A stretch of 64,000 bases of DNA. Origin: Saccharothrix sp. (GTDB taxonomy: Bacteria; Actinomycetota; Actinomycetes; Mycobacteriales; Pseudonocardiaceae). The position numbers and the translations under genes were made by a program. Location of the stretch: positions 121,794 through 185,793 of the forward strand of contig NZ_JAPSLK010000013.1 of assembly GCF_031180885.1 (NCBI RefSeq). Reading direction: 5' to 3'. Positions 50,344 to 59,285 of this stretch are shown piece by piece; position 1 is the stretch's first letter; every line of letters begins with the position of its first letter. Under the pieces are notes generated by a model. It was not told the origin of the DNA and ran no database searches. It saw only the letters and a list, made by a program, of their open reading frames with translations.

Positions 50344-51314
50344 GCCGTGATCCCCTCGAACAGGTCCGCGGTGCGCGGCGGCAGGTCGGCGAGCCGGTGG
50401 CAGGACACCCGGTGCCCGTCCCGCCACTCGACGCTCTCGGGCTCCCGCAACGCGCAGGTGTCGACAACCGCGGGACAGCGGGGTGCGAACGCGCAGCCAG
50501 GACCCGGGGAGCCGGGCGTGCCCGGAAGCACGGGCAGGTACCGGCTCGTCGAGTGCGGGGAGGGCAGTGAGGCGACCAGGCCGGCCGTGTAGGGGGCGCG
50601 CGGCTCGCGCAGGACCCGGTGGGCCGGACCGGATTCCACGTGCCGGCCCGCGTACACCACCAGGACCCGGTCGGCGCGGGCGGCGGCCACGGGGAGGTCG
50701 TGGGTGACCAGCACGACCGCCGTCCCCGCGCGCTCGCGGAAGCTGTCCAGCAGGTCCAGGATGCGGGCCTGCACGGTCGGGTCCAGGGCGGTGGTCGGCT
50801 CGTCGGCCACCACCAGGTCGGGGTCGTTGACCGTCGCCATGGCGATCACCGCGCGCTGGCGCATGCCACCGGAGAACTCGTGCGGGTAGGCGCGGGCGCG
50901 GCGGGCGGCGTCCGGGATGCCGACCCGGTCGAGCGCGGCGACGGCCCGCGCCAGCGCCTCCCTGCGCCCCACCCCGCGCACCGACCGGACGGCGAGGGCG
51001 AGTTGGTCCCCGATGGTGTGCACCGGGCTGAGCACCGACAACGCGTCCTGCGGCACGAAAGCGATCCGGCGTCCCCACAGCTTCCGGTACGCCGCAGCAC
51101 CGACCAGGTCCTCGCCGTCGAACCGGATCCGACCGGACACGCGCAACCCGGCGGGCAGCAACCCGACCACGGCCCGCGCCGTGACGGACTTCCCGGCGCC
51201 GGACTCCCCCACCACGGCGAGCATCTCGCCCGCCGCGACGTCGAAGGACAGATCGCGCACCAGATCGACTCCGCCCGCGGTGATCCGCAGGTCGCGGACC
51301 TCCAGGAGGCTCAT
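50340..51314 (-). CDS. ABC transporter ATPase (OppD/DppD/NikD type)
   Basis: 324 residues with Walker A GESGAGKSVTARAV, Q-loop FVPQDALSVLSPVH, signature FSGGMRQRAVIAMA, Walker B DLVVADEPTTALDPTV, and the H-loop THDLPVAAARA. A C-terminal oligopeptide/dipeptide-family tail with the Cys-rich pattern (CAFAPRCPAVVDTCALREP) can bind a [4Fe-4S]-like cluster in this family. It overlaps the fused permease gene by 4 nt upstream and the OppF-type gene by 4 nt downstream, so the operon is tightly coupled. There is only one ATPase pair for the two divergent permease/SBP sets. Confidence 0.88.
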   Translation of the reverse strand: MSLLEVRDLRITAGGVDLVRDLSFDVAAGEMLAVVGESGAGKSVTARAVVGLLPAGLRVSGRIRFDGEDLVGAAAYRKLWGRRIAFVPQDALSVLSPVHTIGDQLALAVRSVRGVGRREALARAVAALDRVGIPDAARRARAYPHEFSGGMRQRAVIAMATVNDPDLVVADEPTTALDPTVQARILDLLDSFRERAGTAVVLVTHDLPVAAARADRVLVVYAGRHVESGPAHRVLREPRAPYTAGLVASLPSPHSTSRYLPVLPGTPGSPGPGCAFAPRCPAVVDTCALREPESVEWRDGHRVSCHRLADLPPRTADLFEGITA

Positions 51315-53071
51315 CGCGCACCAGCCCCTTCGACGATCGGCGTGCGGCGAAGCCCGGAACCCGCCCGGCCTCGCGTGGACAACGAGACCGCGAGGGCGGC
51401 GAGCAGCAGCAGCATCGCCGCCGGGGTGAGCGCGGCCAGCGGCGCACGTTCCACGTAGGGCAGCGACTCGGCGAGCAGCAGGCCCCACTCCGGTGCGGGC
51501 GGCTGCGCGCCGAGACCGAGGAAACCCAAGGACGCCAAGGCGAGCGCGATGATGGGCAGGCGCAGGACGGCGTGGCGGGCGACCGGCCCGGCCACCGACG
51601 GCAGCACGTGGCGCAGCAGGATCCACGACGGCGGCGACCCGATGGCGCGCAACGCCGTCACGTACGTCGCCGCGCGCGCCTCCTGCACCAGGGCCGCCGC
51701 GTGGGCCGCGAGCGGCGGCCAGGACACCAGGGCCACCGCCACCGACGCCCCCACGACGCCGGGGCCGAGCACGGCGGCGACCAGGATGCCCGCGATCACC
51801 GGGGGCACGGCGTTGACCGCCTCCGCCACGCCCGCCGCCGGACCCGGCACGAACCCCAGCACGATCGCGATCACGTACGAGCACAGGCACACCGCCACCG
51901 CCACGCCGAGCGTCGCCGCCGCGCCGTGCCCGACCCGGGCCAGGACGTCCCGGCCCAGCGAGTCGGTGCCCAGCGGGTGCGCCCACGAGGGACCCGCGAG
52001 GCGCGCGGCCACGTCCAGCCGCAGCGGTTCCCGCAGCAGCCCCGCGCCGACGACCACGGCCGGCACCACCGCGCACACGATCGGCACGACCCGCCCCGAA
52101 CTGCCCCTGGTCGGCGCGGGCAGGGACAGCGCGGCGTCCCGCAACCCCGGCCCGAGCAGCCGGTGCCGGACCACCCCGGCCAGCGCTCCCGCGAGCACCC
52201 CCAGCAGCACCAGCGCGAGCACCGACGCCTGCAACACCGGCAGGTCCTGGGATTCCGCCGCGCCCAGGGCGGTGCGGCCGATGCCGGGCACCGCGAACAC
52301 CGTCTCGACGGCCACCGCGCCACCGGTCAGCCCGACGACCACCAGACCGATCTGCGGCATCAGGGCAGGCAGCACTCGCCGCAGCAGCGCCCACGCGATC
52401 ACACTGGGCGTGCACCCGGCGGAGCGCCACAACCCGACCCAGCGCTCCGCCACCACGGCGGGCAGCGCGTCGGCCACCAGCCGGCCCAGCACCGCGCCCG
52501 CCGGGACGCCCAGCGCGAGCGCGGGCAGCACCAGGTGCCGCGGTCCCGCCCAGCCGTACGGCGGGAACCAGCCCAGCCACACCGACACGACGATCAGCAG
52601 GATCGTGGCGACCAGGAACTCCGGCAACGCCGCCAGCGCCGCCGCCACGCCCCCGCCGGAACCACCGCGCAGCGTGCCCCGCGCCCCGCGCACGACCGTC
52701 CGCGCACACAACGCCGCCGCCGACAGCACCGCCACCACCATCGCCGCGCCCATCAGGGTCAACGAGACACCCAGCCCGGACAGCACCGACGGCAGCACCT
52801 CGCCGCCGCTGACCCACGACCGCCCGAGGTCACCGCGCGCCAGCCCGCCCAGCCAGTCACCCAGCAACTCCGCGGGACCGGCGTCCAACCCCAGTTCCCG
52901 CCGCACCGCCTCCAACGCCTCGGGCGTGGGCTCCTGTTCGGCGGACCGGGCGCGCAGCACGGACAGCGCCGCGTCCCGGCCCGACAGCCACGGCAACGCC
53001 CCCACCGCCGCGATGATCACGGCGAGCGCGCCGACGCGCGGCAGGAGCACCCCAACGCGCATGCCGCTCAC
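51311..53071 (-). CDS. Fused DppB-DppC-type ABC permease
   Basis: 586 residues, about twice a normal permease subunit. The first half is DppB-like (ELGLDAGPAELLGDWLGGLA, ending VETVFAVPGIGRTALGAA). The second is DppC-like (WAHPLGTDSLGRDVLARVGH, then LRHVLPSVAGPVARHAVLRL). Each half carries its own EAA-type coupling loop (RSAGCTPSVIAWALLRRVLP; LRAIGSPPSWILLRHVLPSV). Separate dppB and dppC genes are usual; this single-chain form occurs in both operons here. GTG 53071 overlaps the SBP stop by 4 nt; ATG 53062 is an alternative three codons in. It forms the channel with the two ATPases downstream. Confidence 0.87.
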   Translation of the reverse strand: MSGMRVGVLLPRVGALAVIIAAVGALPWLSGRDAALSVLRARSAEQEPTPEALEAVRRELGLDAGPAELLGDWLGGLARGDLGRSWVSGGEVLPSVLSGLGVSLTLMGAAMVVAVLSAAALCARTVVRGARGTLRGGSGGGVAAALAALPEFLVATILLIVVSVWLGWFPPYGWAGPRHLVLPALALGVPAGAVLGRLVADALPAVVAERWVGLWRSAGCTPSVIAWALLRRVLPALMPQIGLVVVGLTGGAVAVETVFAVPGIGRTALGAAESQDLPVLQASVLALVLLGVLAGALAGVVRHRLLGPGLRDAALSLPAPTRGSSGRVVPIVCAVVPAVVVGAGLLREPLRLDVAARLAGPSWAHPLGTDSLGRDVLARVGHGAAATLGVAVAVCLCSYVIAIVLGFVPGPAAGVAEAVNAVPPVIAGILVAAVLGPGVVGASVAVALVSWPPLAAHAAALVQEARAATYVTALRAIGSPPSWILLRHVLPSVAGPVARHAVLRLPIIALALASLGFLGLGAQPPAPEWGLLLAESLPYVERAPLAALTPAAMLLLLAALAVSLSTRGRAGSGLRRTPIVEGAGAR

Positions 53072-54561
53072 TTCAGGCGGGTGGTCGCGGTGATCAGGAG
53101 CCGCTCGCGCGGGTCCTTGGCCGAGTCCGCCACCGTCGTCGCGTCACCTTGGATGACGCGCTCGTGCAGCATGGGGATCGCCGCGTCGGTCCGCAGCACC
53201 GCCGCCTCGGCCTCCAGGATCGCGGCGCGGCGCTGGTCACCGGCTTCCACGCCGGCGGCCTTGGTCACGGCCGCGTCGACCTCCGGCAGGCAGAGCTTGG
53301 CGATGTTGAACGACCCGTCGCAGGCGAAGTCCGACTTCAGGTAGGCGACGGGGTCGCCGGAGTCCAGCACCGTCGCCCGGGACAGGATGAACGCGTCGAA
53401 CTTGCCCGCCAGCATGTCCTGTTCGATGTGGGCGTACTCGCGCACGACCTGGTTGACGACGAACCCCTTGTCCTGCAACTGCTGCTGCAACACCGACGCG
53501 ACCTCGGGCAGCTCGGCGCGGTCGGTGAAGGTGGCCAGGGTGATGGTCACGCCCTTCGGGTCCGCGGCCTTCGTCCGCTCGCCCAGCGGTTTCCGGCCCT
53601 CGGCCGCCCACGGCAGCGCCGGTCCGAGCAGGCCGCGCGCCACGTCGGCGCGTCCCTCGTAGACGCCCCGCACGATCGCCTCGGCGTCGATGGCCTCGCG
53701 GACCGCGGCGCGCAGGGCGGGATCGGTGAACGGGCCGGACCTGGTGTTCAGGTACAGGGTGTTGGTGCGCGGCATCGGGACCTCGGTGATGGTCTCCCGG
53801 TCCAGCAGCGCCGCCTGGGACACCGGCACCGCTTCCGCGATGTGGGCCGCGCCGCTGCGGATCGCGGCGGCGCGCGCGGCGCCGTCCGGCACGAACGACA
53901 CGTCGATGCCGGCCGCCTTGGCCTTCTCGCCCCAGTAGCCGTCGAAGCGGTCGAGCGTGGCGCTGGTGGTGCCGTTGAAGTCCACCAGCTTGAACGGGCC
54001 GCTGCCCGCGCCGACCGGGTTCACCTTGCCGTCCGGGGCGTAGGCGCGCTCGGCCAGGATGGACAGCTGCGGCGAGGACAGTCGTTGCGGCACAAGAGGA
54101 TCGGGCACGCCGGTGGTGAGCACGACCTTGTCCCCCTCGGCGCGGACCTCCCACCGGACGCCGTCGAGGATGCGCGGCTTGGGCGTGGCGGCCATCGCCC
54201 GGGTCAGCGTGTTCGCGGCCACGGCGGAGGTCAGCGCGCTGCCGTCGTGGAAGGTCACACCGGACCGGATCGTGAACTCCCACGTGGTGTCCGACGTGCG
54301 GGTCCACTTCGTGGCCAGCGCGGGCAGCGCGTCGCCCTTCTCGTCCAGGGTCACCAGCGTCTCCGCCGTCGACCAGCGGGACAGCTTGAAGGCGTCGTCG
54401 CTGAACGGCGACAGCCCCGACCGCGGCGGCAGCATCATCGCGACCTTGATCCGGCCCGTGCCGGACGGGTCGTCGGTGCCGGTCGCCCCGGTCGCGAAAC
54501 ATCCGGTGAGGGCGAAGACGGCCACGAGTGCGGTGGCGCCCAAGAGCGTGCGGTGGTGCAT
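53068..54561 (-). CDS. Lipoprotein solute-binding protein, SBP family 5
   Basis: 497 residues. A lipobox VFALTGCF marks Cys near residue 19, so the protein is lipid-anchored outside the membrane. The SBP_bac_5 fold reads LVTLDEKGDALPALATKWTR, TWEFTIRSGVTFHDGSALTS, GSGPFKLVDFNGTTSATLDR, and FDGYWGEKAKAAGIDVSFVP. It is about 45 percent alike by eye to the divergent SBP at 54734-56230. Family members bind peptides, nickel or opine-type metallophores; the ligand-contacting loops do not decide between these. The ATG at 54561 starts the lipoprotein signal; an upstream in-frame start at 54660 would precede it with non-signal sequence. Confidence 0.88.
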   Translation of the reverse strand: MHHRTLLGATALVAVFALTGCFATGATGTDDPSGTGRIKVAMMLPPRSGLSPFSDDAFKLSRWSTAETLVTLDEKGDALPALATKWTRTSDTTWEFTIRSGVTFHDGSALTSAVAANTLTRAMAATPKPRILDGVRWEVRAEGDKVVLTTGVPDPLVPQRLSSPQLSILAERAYAPDGKVNPVGAGSGPFKLVDFNGTTSATLDRFDGYWGEKAKAAGIDVSFVPDGAARAAAIRSGAAHIAEAVPVSQAALLDRETITEVPMPRTNTLYLNTRSGPFTDPALRAAVREAIDAEAIVRGVYEGRADVARGLLGPALPWAAEGRKPLGERTKAADPKGVTITLATFTDRAELPEVASVLQQQLQDKGFVVNQVVREYAHIEQDMLAGKFDAFILSRATVLDSGDPVAYLKSDFACDGSFNIAKLCLPEVDAAVTKAAGVEAGDQRRAAILEAEAAVLRTDAAIPMLHERVIQGDATTVADSAKDPRERLLITATTRLK

Positions 54562-54733
54562 GAGCCTGTCCCGGGGGTCGTCGAGGGTGGGGGACCCGGA
54601 CCGTAGCTCATGACAATCATTTCCATCCAGATCGCAGCGGATCATTGAGATTTCAATCACCTAAGTGAGGTTTGGTGAGGCTTGCCTTATACGGTGTCGC
54701 CGCTCTGATCCTCTCCGCACGACAGGAACCACC
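54562..54733. promoter_or_regulatory. Divergent ABC promoter region with Fur/Zur-like and DtxR-like dyads
   Basis: Three dyads are packed into 172 bp. TGACAATCATTTCCA (54611-54625) resembles the 7-1-7 Fur/Zur box, with halves agreeing at 5 of 7. ATTGAGATTTCAAT (54644-54657) is a near-palindrome. TTTGGTGAGGCTTGCCTTA (54671-54689) matches the actinobacterial iron box TTAGGTTAGGCTAACCTAA at 14 of 19. A TATACG -10-like hexamer (54688-54693) for the rightward gene overlaps the last one. Metal-dependent repression of both operons is a plausible reading, not shown. Confidence 0.45.
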
Positions 54734-56230
54734 ATGCGCCCAACACCCACCGGCGTCGTCGCCGCGCTCGCCCTCATCCCCCTGCTGGCGGGCTGTTTCG
54801 TGTCGGGCGCGGGTGAACCGGACGGGTCGGGCGGACGGTTGCGGGTCGCCCTCGCCGTGCCTCCGGTGCAGGCCCTGTCGCCGTACAGCAACGACGCCAC
54901 CGTGCTGAGCAAGCTCTCCGTCGCCGAAGGGCTCACAGCGCTGGGCGCGGACGGGACCGCCGTGCCCGCGCTGGCGCAGTCGTGGACCCGCAAGGACACC
55001 ACGACGTGGGTCTTCGAGCTGCGCAAGGCGAAGTTCCACGACGGCACCGAGTTCACCGCCGAGTCCGTCGTCACCGCGCTCGGCCACGCCGCCGCCGCGA
55101 AGACCAAGCCCCGCGTCCTCAGCGACGTGACGCTGACCGCGAAGGCCGACGACGCCGACACCGTCACGATCACCACGAACACGCCCGATCCGGTGCTCCC
55201 GCTCCGGCTCGCCAGCCCCGCGCTGGGCATCTTCGCCGCCAAGGCCTACGCGCCGGACGGGACCGTCAGCCCCATCGGCACCGGAACCGGCCCGTTCCGG
55301 ATCACCAACCTCACCGGCAAGGCCAAGGCCACCGCGGACCGCTTCGACGACTACTGGGGCGGCCGGGCGAAGGCGCCCGGGATCGACGTGACCTGGATCG
55401 CCGACGGCACCGCCCGCGCCAACGCCCTGCGCGCCGGCGAGGTCGACATCGCCGAGTGGATCCCCACCGCCCAGGCGAAGCTGCTGGACCCGGCCACCCG
55501 CCACGAGGTGCCCTCCGTGCGGACCGACAGCCTGGTCCTCAACACCGCCGGGCTGTTCGCCGACGAGTCGCTGCGCGCCGCCGCCCGGGCGGCCGTGGAC
55601 GGTTCCGCGCTGGTCGGCTCGGTCTTCGGCGGGTACGCCGACCCGGCGCGCGGCCTGTTCGGGCCCGCCATCCCCGGCACGCGCGTCGAGGTGACCGGCC
55701 GTGCGAACGCCGCCACCGCCGCCGAGGTCCAGTCGAAGACCCAGGGCCGGACGCTGCGCCTGGCCGCCTACACCAACCGCGCCGAACTGCCCGAGGTCGC
55801 GGGCGTCGTCCAGCAGCAGCTGGAGAAGGCCGGGTTCACCGTGCGGCAGGACGTGCGCGAGTACACCCAGATGGAAAGCGACCTGCTGGCGGGCGGGTTC
55901 GACGCGCTGGTCTTCTCCCGGGTGACGCTGCTGGACACCGGTGACGCGGTCGCCTACCTCGCCAGCGACTTCGCCGGCACCGGCGTCTACAACCTGGCCC
56001 GCCTGAACAACCCCGCGGTCGACCAGGCCATCGCCTCCGCCGCCGGGGAGGACGACACCGCGCTGCGGCAGCAGAAGATCATGCGGGCCGAGGCGGAGGT
56101 CCTGCGCACGGACGCCGTCGTGCCGCTGGTCCACGAGAAGGTCGTGCAGGGCATCGCCACCGCGGTGGAAGGCGTGCGCCTCGACCCGCGCGAGCGCTCC
56201 CTGATCGACCTGAACACCCGCCTGAAGTAG
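54734..56230 (+). CDS. Lipoprotein solute-binding protein, SBP family 5 (rightward paralogue)
   Basis: 498 residues, with the lipobox LLAGCFVSG near residue 20. The core parallels the leftward SBP: SVAEGLTALGADGTAVPALA, FELRKAKFHDGTEFTAESV, GTGPFRITNLTGKAKATADR, and ending PRERSLIDLNTRLK against PRERLLITATTRLK. The strong co-linearity shows the divergent pair came from one duplication. The stop codon at 56228-56230 abuts the ATG of the fused permease at 56231. A short AGGAACC precedes the ATG at 54734. Whether both SBPs recognise the same ligand is unknown; the ATPases they need are encoded only by the leftward operon. Confidence 0.88.
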   Translation: MRPTPTGVVAALALIPLLAGCFVSGAGEPDGSGGRLRVALAVPPVQALSPYSNDATVLSKLSVAEGLTALGADGTAVPALAQSWTRKDTTTWVFELRKAKFHDGTEFTAESVVTALGHAAAAKTKPRVLSDVTLTAKADDADTVTITTNTPDPVLPLRLASPALGIFAAKAYAPDGTVSPIGTGTGPFRITNLTGKAKATADRFDDYWGGRAKAPGIDVTWIADGTARANALRAGEVDIAEWIPTAQAKLLDPATRHEVPSVRTDSLVLNTAGLFADESLRAAARAAVDGSALVGSVFGGYADPARGLFGPAIPGTRVEVTGRANAATAAEVQSKTQGRTLRLAAYTNRAELPEVAGVVQQQLEKAGFTVRQDVREYTQMESDLLAGGFDALVFSRVTLLDTGDAVAYLASDFAGTGVYNLARLNNPAVDQAIASAAGEDDTALRQQKIMRAEAEVLRTDAVVPLVHEKVVQGIATAVEGVRLDPRERSLIDLNTRLK

Positions 56231-57922
56231 ATGAGCCGCACCACCGCGGGCGTGGGTCGGGGGGCCGCCGGGGCGGCCCTGCTGACCGTGGTCGCCCTGC
56301 TGCCCTGGCTGTCCGCGTCCGACCCCGCGCTCACCGTCCTGCGGACCCGGTCCGCCGACGGGGACCCCACGCCCGAGCAGCTGGCCGCGGTGCGGGCGCA
56401 GTTGGGGCTGGACGAGGGGCCGTTCACCCATCTCGGGCGCTGGCTGGGCGGTCTGTTCCGGGGCGACGCGGGCACCTCGTGGGTGTCGGGTGAACCGGTC
56501 CTGCCCAAGGTGGCCGGCGCCTTCGCGGTCTCGACCACGTTGGTGCTCGGCGCGCTCGTGGTCACGCTCGCGGTGGCCGCGCTGGTCGTCGCGCGCACCC
56601 TGCGCCTCGGTGGGGCGGTGCGGGCGGGTTCCGGGGCCGCGTTCCTCGCCGCGCTGCCCAAGTTCCTGCTCGCCTCGCTGCTGGCGACCGTGTTCGGGGT
56701 GTGGCTGGGCTGGTTCCCCTCCAGCGGCTGGGCGGGGCCGTCGTCGATGGTGCTGCCCGCCCTCGCGCTCGGCGTGCCGTCCGGGGCGGTGATCGGCGGC
56801 CTGCTCGACCACGCCCTGCCCGCCGTCTTCGCCGAACCGTGGGTGCGGACCTGGCACGCCTGCGGGATCGCCCCGGGCCGCATCGCCCTGCGCGCGCTGC
56901 GCGGCGCGGTGGCCGGGGTGCTCCCCCAGTTCCTGCCCACCGTCGTCGGCCTGGTCGGCGGCGCGGTCGCGGTGGAGAAGATCTTCAACATCCCGGGGCT
57001 GGGCCGCCTCGCCCTCGACGCCGCGGTTGCCCAGGACCTCCCGCCGCTCCAAGCCGCGACCCTGGCCCTGGTCCAGCTCGGCGTCGCCGCCGGTCTGCTC
57101 GTCGGGGTGCTGCGCCACGCCCTGCTCGGCCCCGCCCTGCGCGACGGCGGCCTGGTCGCCGCCCACCCACCGGCCCGCGCGCCCCAGCGCTTCCTGGTCT
57201 TTTCGTGCGGGCTGGCCCTGCTCACGCTCGTCGTCGCCGGACTGCTGCGCGATCCCCTCCACGTCGACACCGCCGCCCGCCTGCTGCCCCCGTCGCCCGC
57301 GCACCCGCTGGGCACCGACGCGCTCGGCCGCGACCTGCTGGCCAGGCTGGGCCACGGCGCGCTGCGCACCGCCGGGCTGGCGCTCGGCGTCACCGCCGTC
57401 AGCGTCGTGATCGGCCTGCTGCTCGGCATCGCGGGACGCGCGGCCGCCGGCCCGACCGAGGTCGTGTCGACGTTGCCGGCCGTCCTGATCGGACTGCTGA
57501 CCACCGCCGTGACCGGACCGTCGGTGTGGGGCGCGGGAGCCGCGGTGTGCCTGATCGGCTGGACCCCCTACGCCGCCCAGACGGCCGCGTTGACGGAACA
57601 GGAACGGGCGAGCGGCCACATCCTGGCGTCGATCTCCTGCGGTGCCGGCCCGATCCACCTGCTGCGCCGCCACCTGCTGCCCGCCGTGCTCCCGGCCGTG
57701 GTGCGCAACGCTTTTCTCAGGTTGCCGACCACCGTCCTGGTGCTGGCGTCCCTCGGCTTCCTCGGCCTCGGCGAACAGCCACCCACGCCGGAGTGGGGGC
57801 GTCTGCTGGCGGAGAACCAGCCGTACCTCGAACTGGCCCCGTGGACCGTGCTCGCCCCCGCCGGCGCGCTCGTCCTGCTCTCCGTCCTCGCCGTGTCCGG
57901 TACCGCGGTGCGTCGGAGGTAG
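56231..57922 (+). CDS. Fused DppB-DppC-type ABC permease (rightward paralogue)
   Basis: 563 residues with the same fused two-permease layout: DppB half (LGLDEGPFTHLGRWLGGLFR, VEKIFNIPGLGRLALDAAV) and DppC half (PAHPLGTDALGRDLLARLGH, LRRHLLPAVLPAVVRNAFLR). EAA-type loops occur in both. It follows the SBP with no gap and lies 9 bp before the NYN gene, but no ATPase follows it on this strand. It most likely uses the OppD/OppF pair of the leftward operon. Sequence similarity to the leftward permease indicates duplication of an SBP-permease block. Confidence 0.87.
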   Translation: MSRTTAGVGRGAAGAALLTVVALLPWLSASDPALTVLRTRSADGDPTPEQLAAVRAQLGLDEGPFTHLGRWLGGLFRGDAGTSWVSGEPVLPKVAGAFAVSTTLVLGALVVTLAVAALVVARTLRLGGAVRAGSGAAFLAALPKFLLASLLATVFGVWLGWFPSSGWAGPSSMVLPALALGVPSGAVIGGLLDHALPAVFAEPWVRTWHACGIAPGRIALRALRGAVAGVLPQFLPTVVGLVGGAVAVEKIFNIPGLGRLALDAAVAQDLPPLQAATLALVQLGVAAGLLVGVLRHALLGPALRDGGLVAAHPPARAPQRFLVFSCGLALLTLVVAGLLRDPLHVDTAARLLPPSPAHPLGTDALGRDLLARLGHGALRTAGLALGVTAVSVVIGLLLGIAGRAAAGPTEVVSTLPAVLIGLLTTAVTGPSVWGAGAAVCLIGWTPYAAQTAALTEQERASGHILASISCGAGPIHLLRRHLLPAVLPAVVRNAFLRLPTTVLVLASLGFLGLGEQPPTPEWGRLLAENQPYLELAPWTVLAPAGALVLLSVLAVSGTAVRRR

Positions 57923-57931
57923 GGTGCGCGG

Positions 57932-58768
57932 GTGGGGAACGGCGGGCGGATCGGGGTGTTCTACGACGGCACCTGGTTCGCGTATTTGAGCGACTACTTC
58001 GCTTCAGTGCACCCTCGGGCCGCGCGGGTTTCGTTGGACGGGTTCCACGATGCCTTGCGCTGGTACGTGCACACGGTCGGCGGGTGGCCGTTGGACGAGT
58101 GCGTGGTGAGCGAGGCGCACTACGTCCGCGGGCGGATCGACACGCCGGCGGTGGCGTTCGACGCGGTGTTGGCGGCGGCCGGCGTGGTGCGGCACGACCT
58201 GCCGTTGCACTCGGGCAAGGAGAAGGGAGTGGACGTCCACCTCGCGCTGGAGGCGTGGGAGCGGGCGACCTCGGTGCCGTTGCAGTGGGTCGTGCTGGTG
58301 ACCGGGGACGCGGACTTCGCGCCCTTGGCGTCCCGGCTGGTAACTCGCGGGGTCCGGGTGGTGGTGCCGGTGGTGGACGGCGGGATCGTCGCACCCGCGT
58401 GGATGCCCCGGACGGCCGCGCCGTTGCGGGCGGCGGCGTCTTTGACGCCCACGTTCGACTGGTTGTTCGCACCGGCCGAGCGTGAGGGCTACCCGTTGCG
58501 GGCGCCTTTCGTGCGGACGTCCGGGGGCGGGGCGTCGGTGGCGGGCGAGCCCAGGGGACGGCGCAAGGGCACGGTGACCGGGTGGAAGCCGGGGCAGACG
58601 CACGGTTTCATCACGGACACGCGCGGCGCGTCCTGGTTCGTGTCGCGCGACGACCTGCCAGACGGCTTGCTCGCGCTCCCGATCGGAACTCCGGTCTCCT
58701 TCTCAGGCCCCTCCACTCCCCCTGCCGGCCACAGGTACCCACGGGCGTATGCGGTGCAGGCGGAGTGA
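57932..58768 (+). CDS. NYN-domain ribonuclease-like protein fused to a cold-shock domain
   Basis: 278 residues. Residues 4-175 form an NYN (LabA/PIN-like) domain with acidic residues in IGVFYDGTWFA, KGVDVHLALEAWERA, and LVTGDADFAPLASRLVTRG. Residues about 210-276 form a cold-shock-type OB fold (RKGTVTGWKPGQTHGFITDT, then WFVSRDDLPDGLLALPIGTP). NYN domains cleave RNA, and the CSD supplies single-strand binding, so an RNA-cutting or RNA-modulating role is likely. The GTG at 57932 lies 9 bp after the permease stop, inside its GGAGG, so it may be co-transcribed with the ABC genes even though the function looks unrelated. Confidence 0.83.
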   Translation: MGNGGRIGVFYDGTWFAYLSDYFASVHPRAARVSLDGFHDALRWYVHTVGGWPLDECVVSEAHYVRGRIDTPAVAFDAVLAAAGVVRHDLPLHSGKEKGVDVHLALEAWERATSVPLQWVVLVTGDADFAPLASRLVTRGVRVVVPVVDGGIVAPAWMPRTAAPLRAAASLTPTFDWLFAPAEREGYPLRAPFVRTSGGGASVAGEPRGRRKGTVTGWKPGQTHGFITDTRGASWFVSRDDLPDGLLALPIGTPVSFSGPSTPPAGHRYPRAYAVQAE

Positions 58769-58862
58769 TGACCACGGTGTCCACTTCGGACAGATGATCA
58801 CCCGCGCACTCGTGAGGCGTTCGTTGAGGTAGCGGCACCTGCGGCCCACCGCATCGACCGCG

Positions 58863-59237
58863 TCAGGCCGCCCGGTAGCCGGGGATGTCCTCGACCCGTT
58901 GGTACACCGGCAATCCGCGCTCCCGCGCGATCCGCACGTCCTCGTCCGCGCCAACAGACTCGCCCGGCAGGCGCAAGACCGCATCGCAGTGCTGGAGGAG
59001 GCGTTGCGCGGTCGGGTACATGATGCCGTCGGCCACCGGGTCGGTCGGGGAGTCGCCGCCGGCGCCGCGCAGCACGGGCAGGGCCACCCACTCGCCGATC
59101 ATCGGCACGTGCCCGCTGCGGAAGATCGGCCACGCGGCCTCCTCCAGGCGCGCCAGGTTGCGGGCCATCAACTCCGGGTCGTCGCCGGTGCCGGAGCGGT
59201 AAGGGCCGGCGATGAGGATCAGCATGGGCTTGGTCAT
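58863..59237 (-). CDS. Nucleoside 2-deoxyribosyltransferase-like (DUF4406-type) protein
   Basis: 124 residues with the Rossmann-like signature ILIAGPYRSGTGDDPELMAR at the N-terminus and LLQHCDAVLRLPGESVGADE in the second half. This is the fold of nucleoside 2-deoxyribosyltransferases and related small proteins (DUF4406) that act on nucleotides or nucleotide-sugars. The catalytic Glu expected in deoxyribosyltransferases would be near GADEDVRIARERGLPVY. It is divergent from a DeoR regulator across 48 bp, so it is the probable regulated target. Smaller than typical enzymes (about 140-150 residues), so its exact reaction is unclear. Confidence 0.7.
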   Translation of the reverse strand: MTKPMLILIAGPYRSGTGDDPELMARNLARLEEAAWPIFRSGHVPMIGEWVALPVLRGAGGDSPTDPVADGIMYPTAQRLLQHCDAVLRLPGESVGADEDVRIARERGLPVYQRVEDIPGYRAA

Positions 59238-59285
59238 GGCCGTACCATAACGTGCAGAACTCGGAACAAACAAGGAGGGCCAGGC

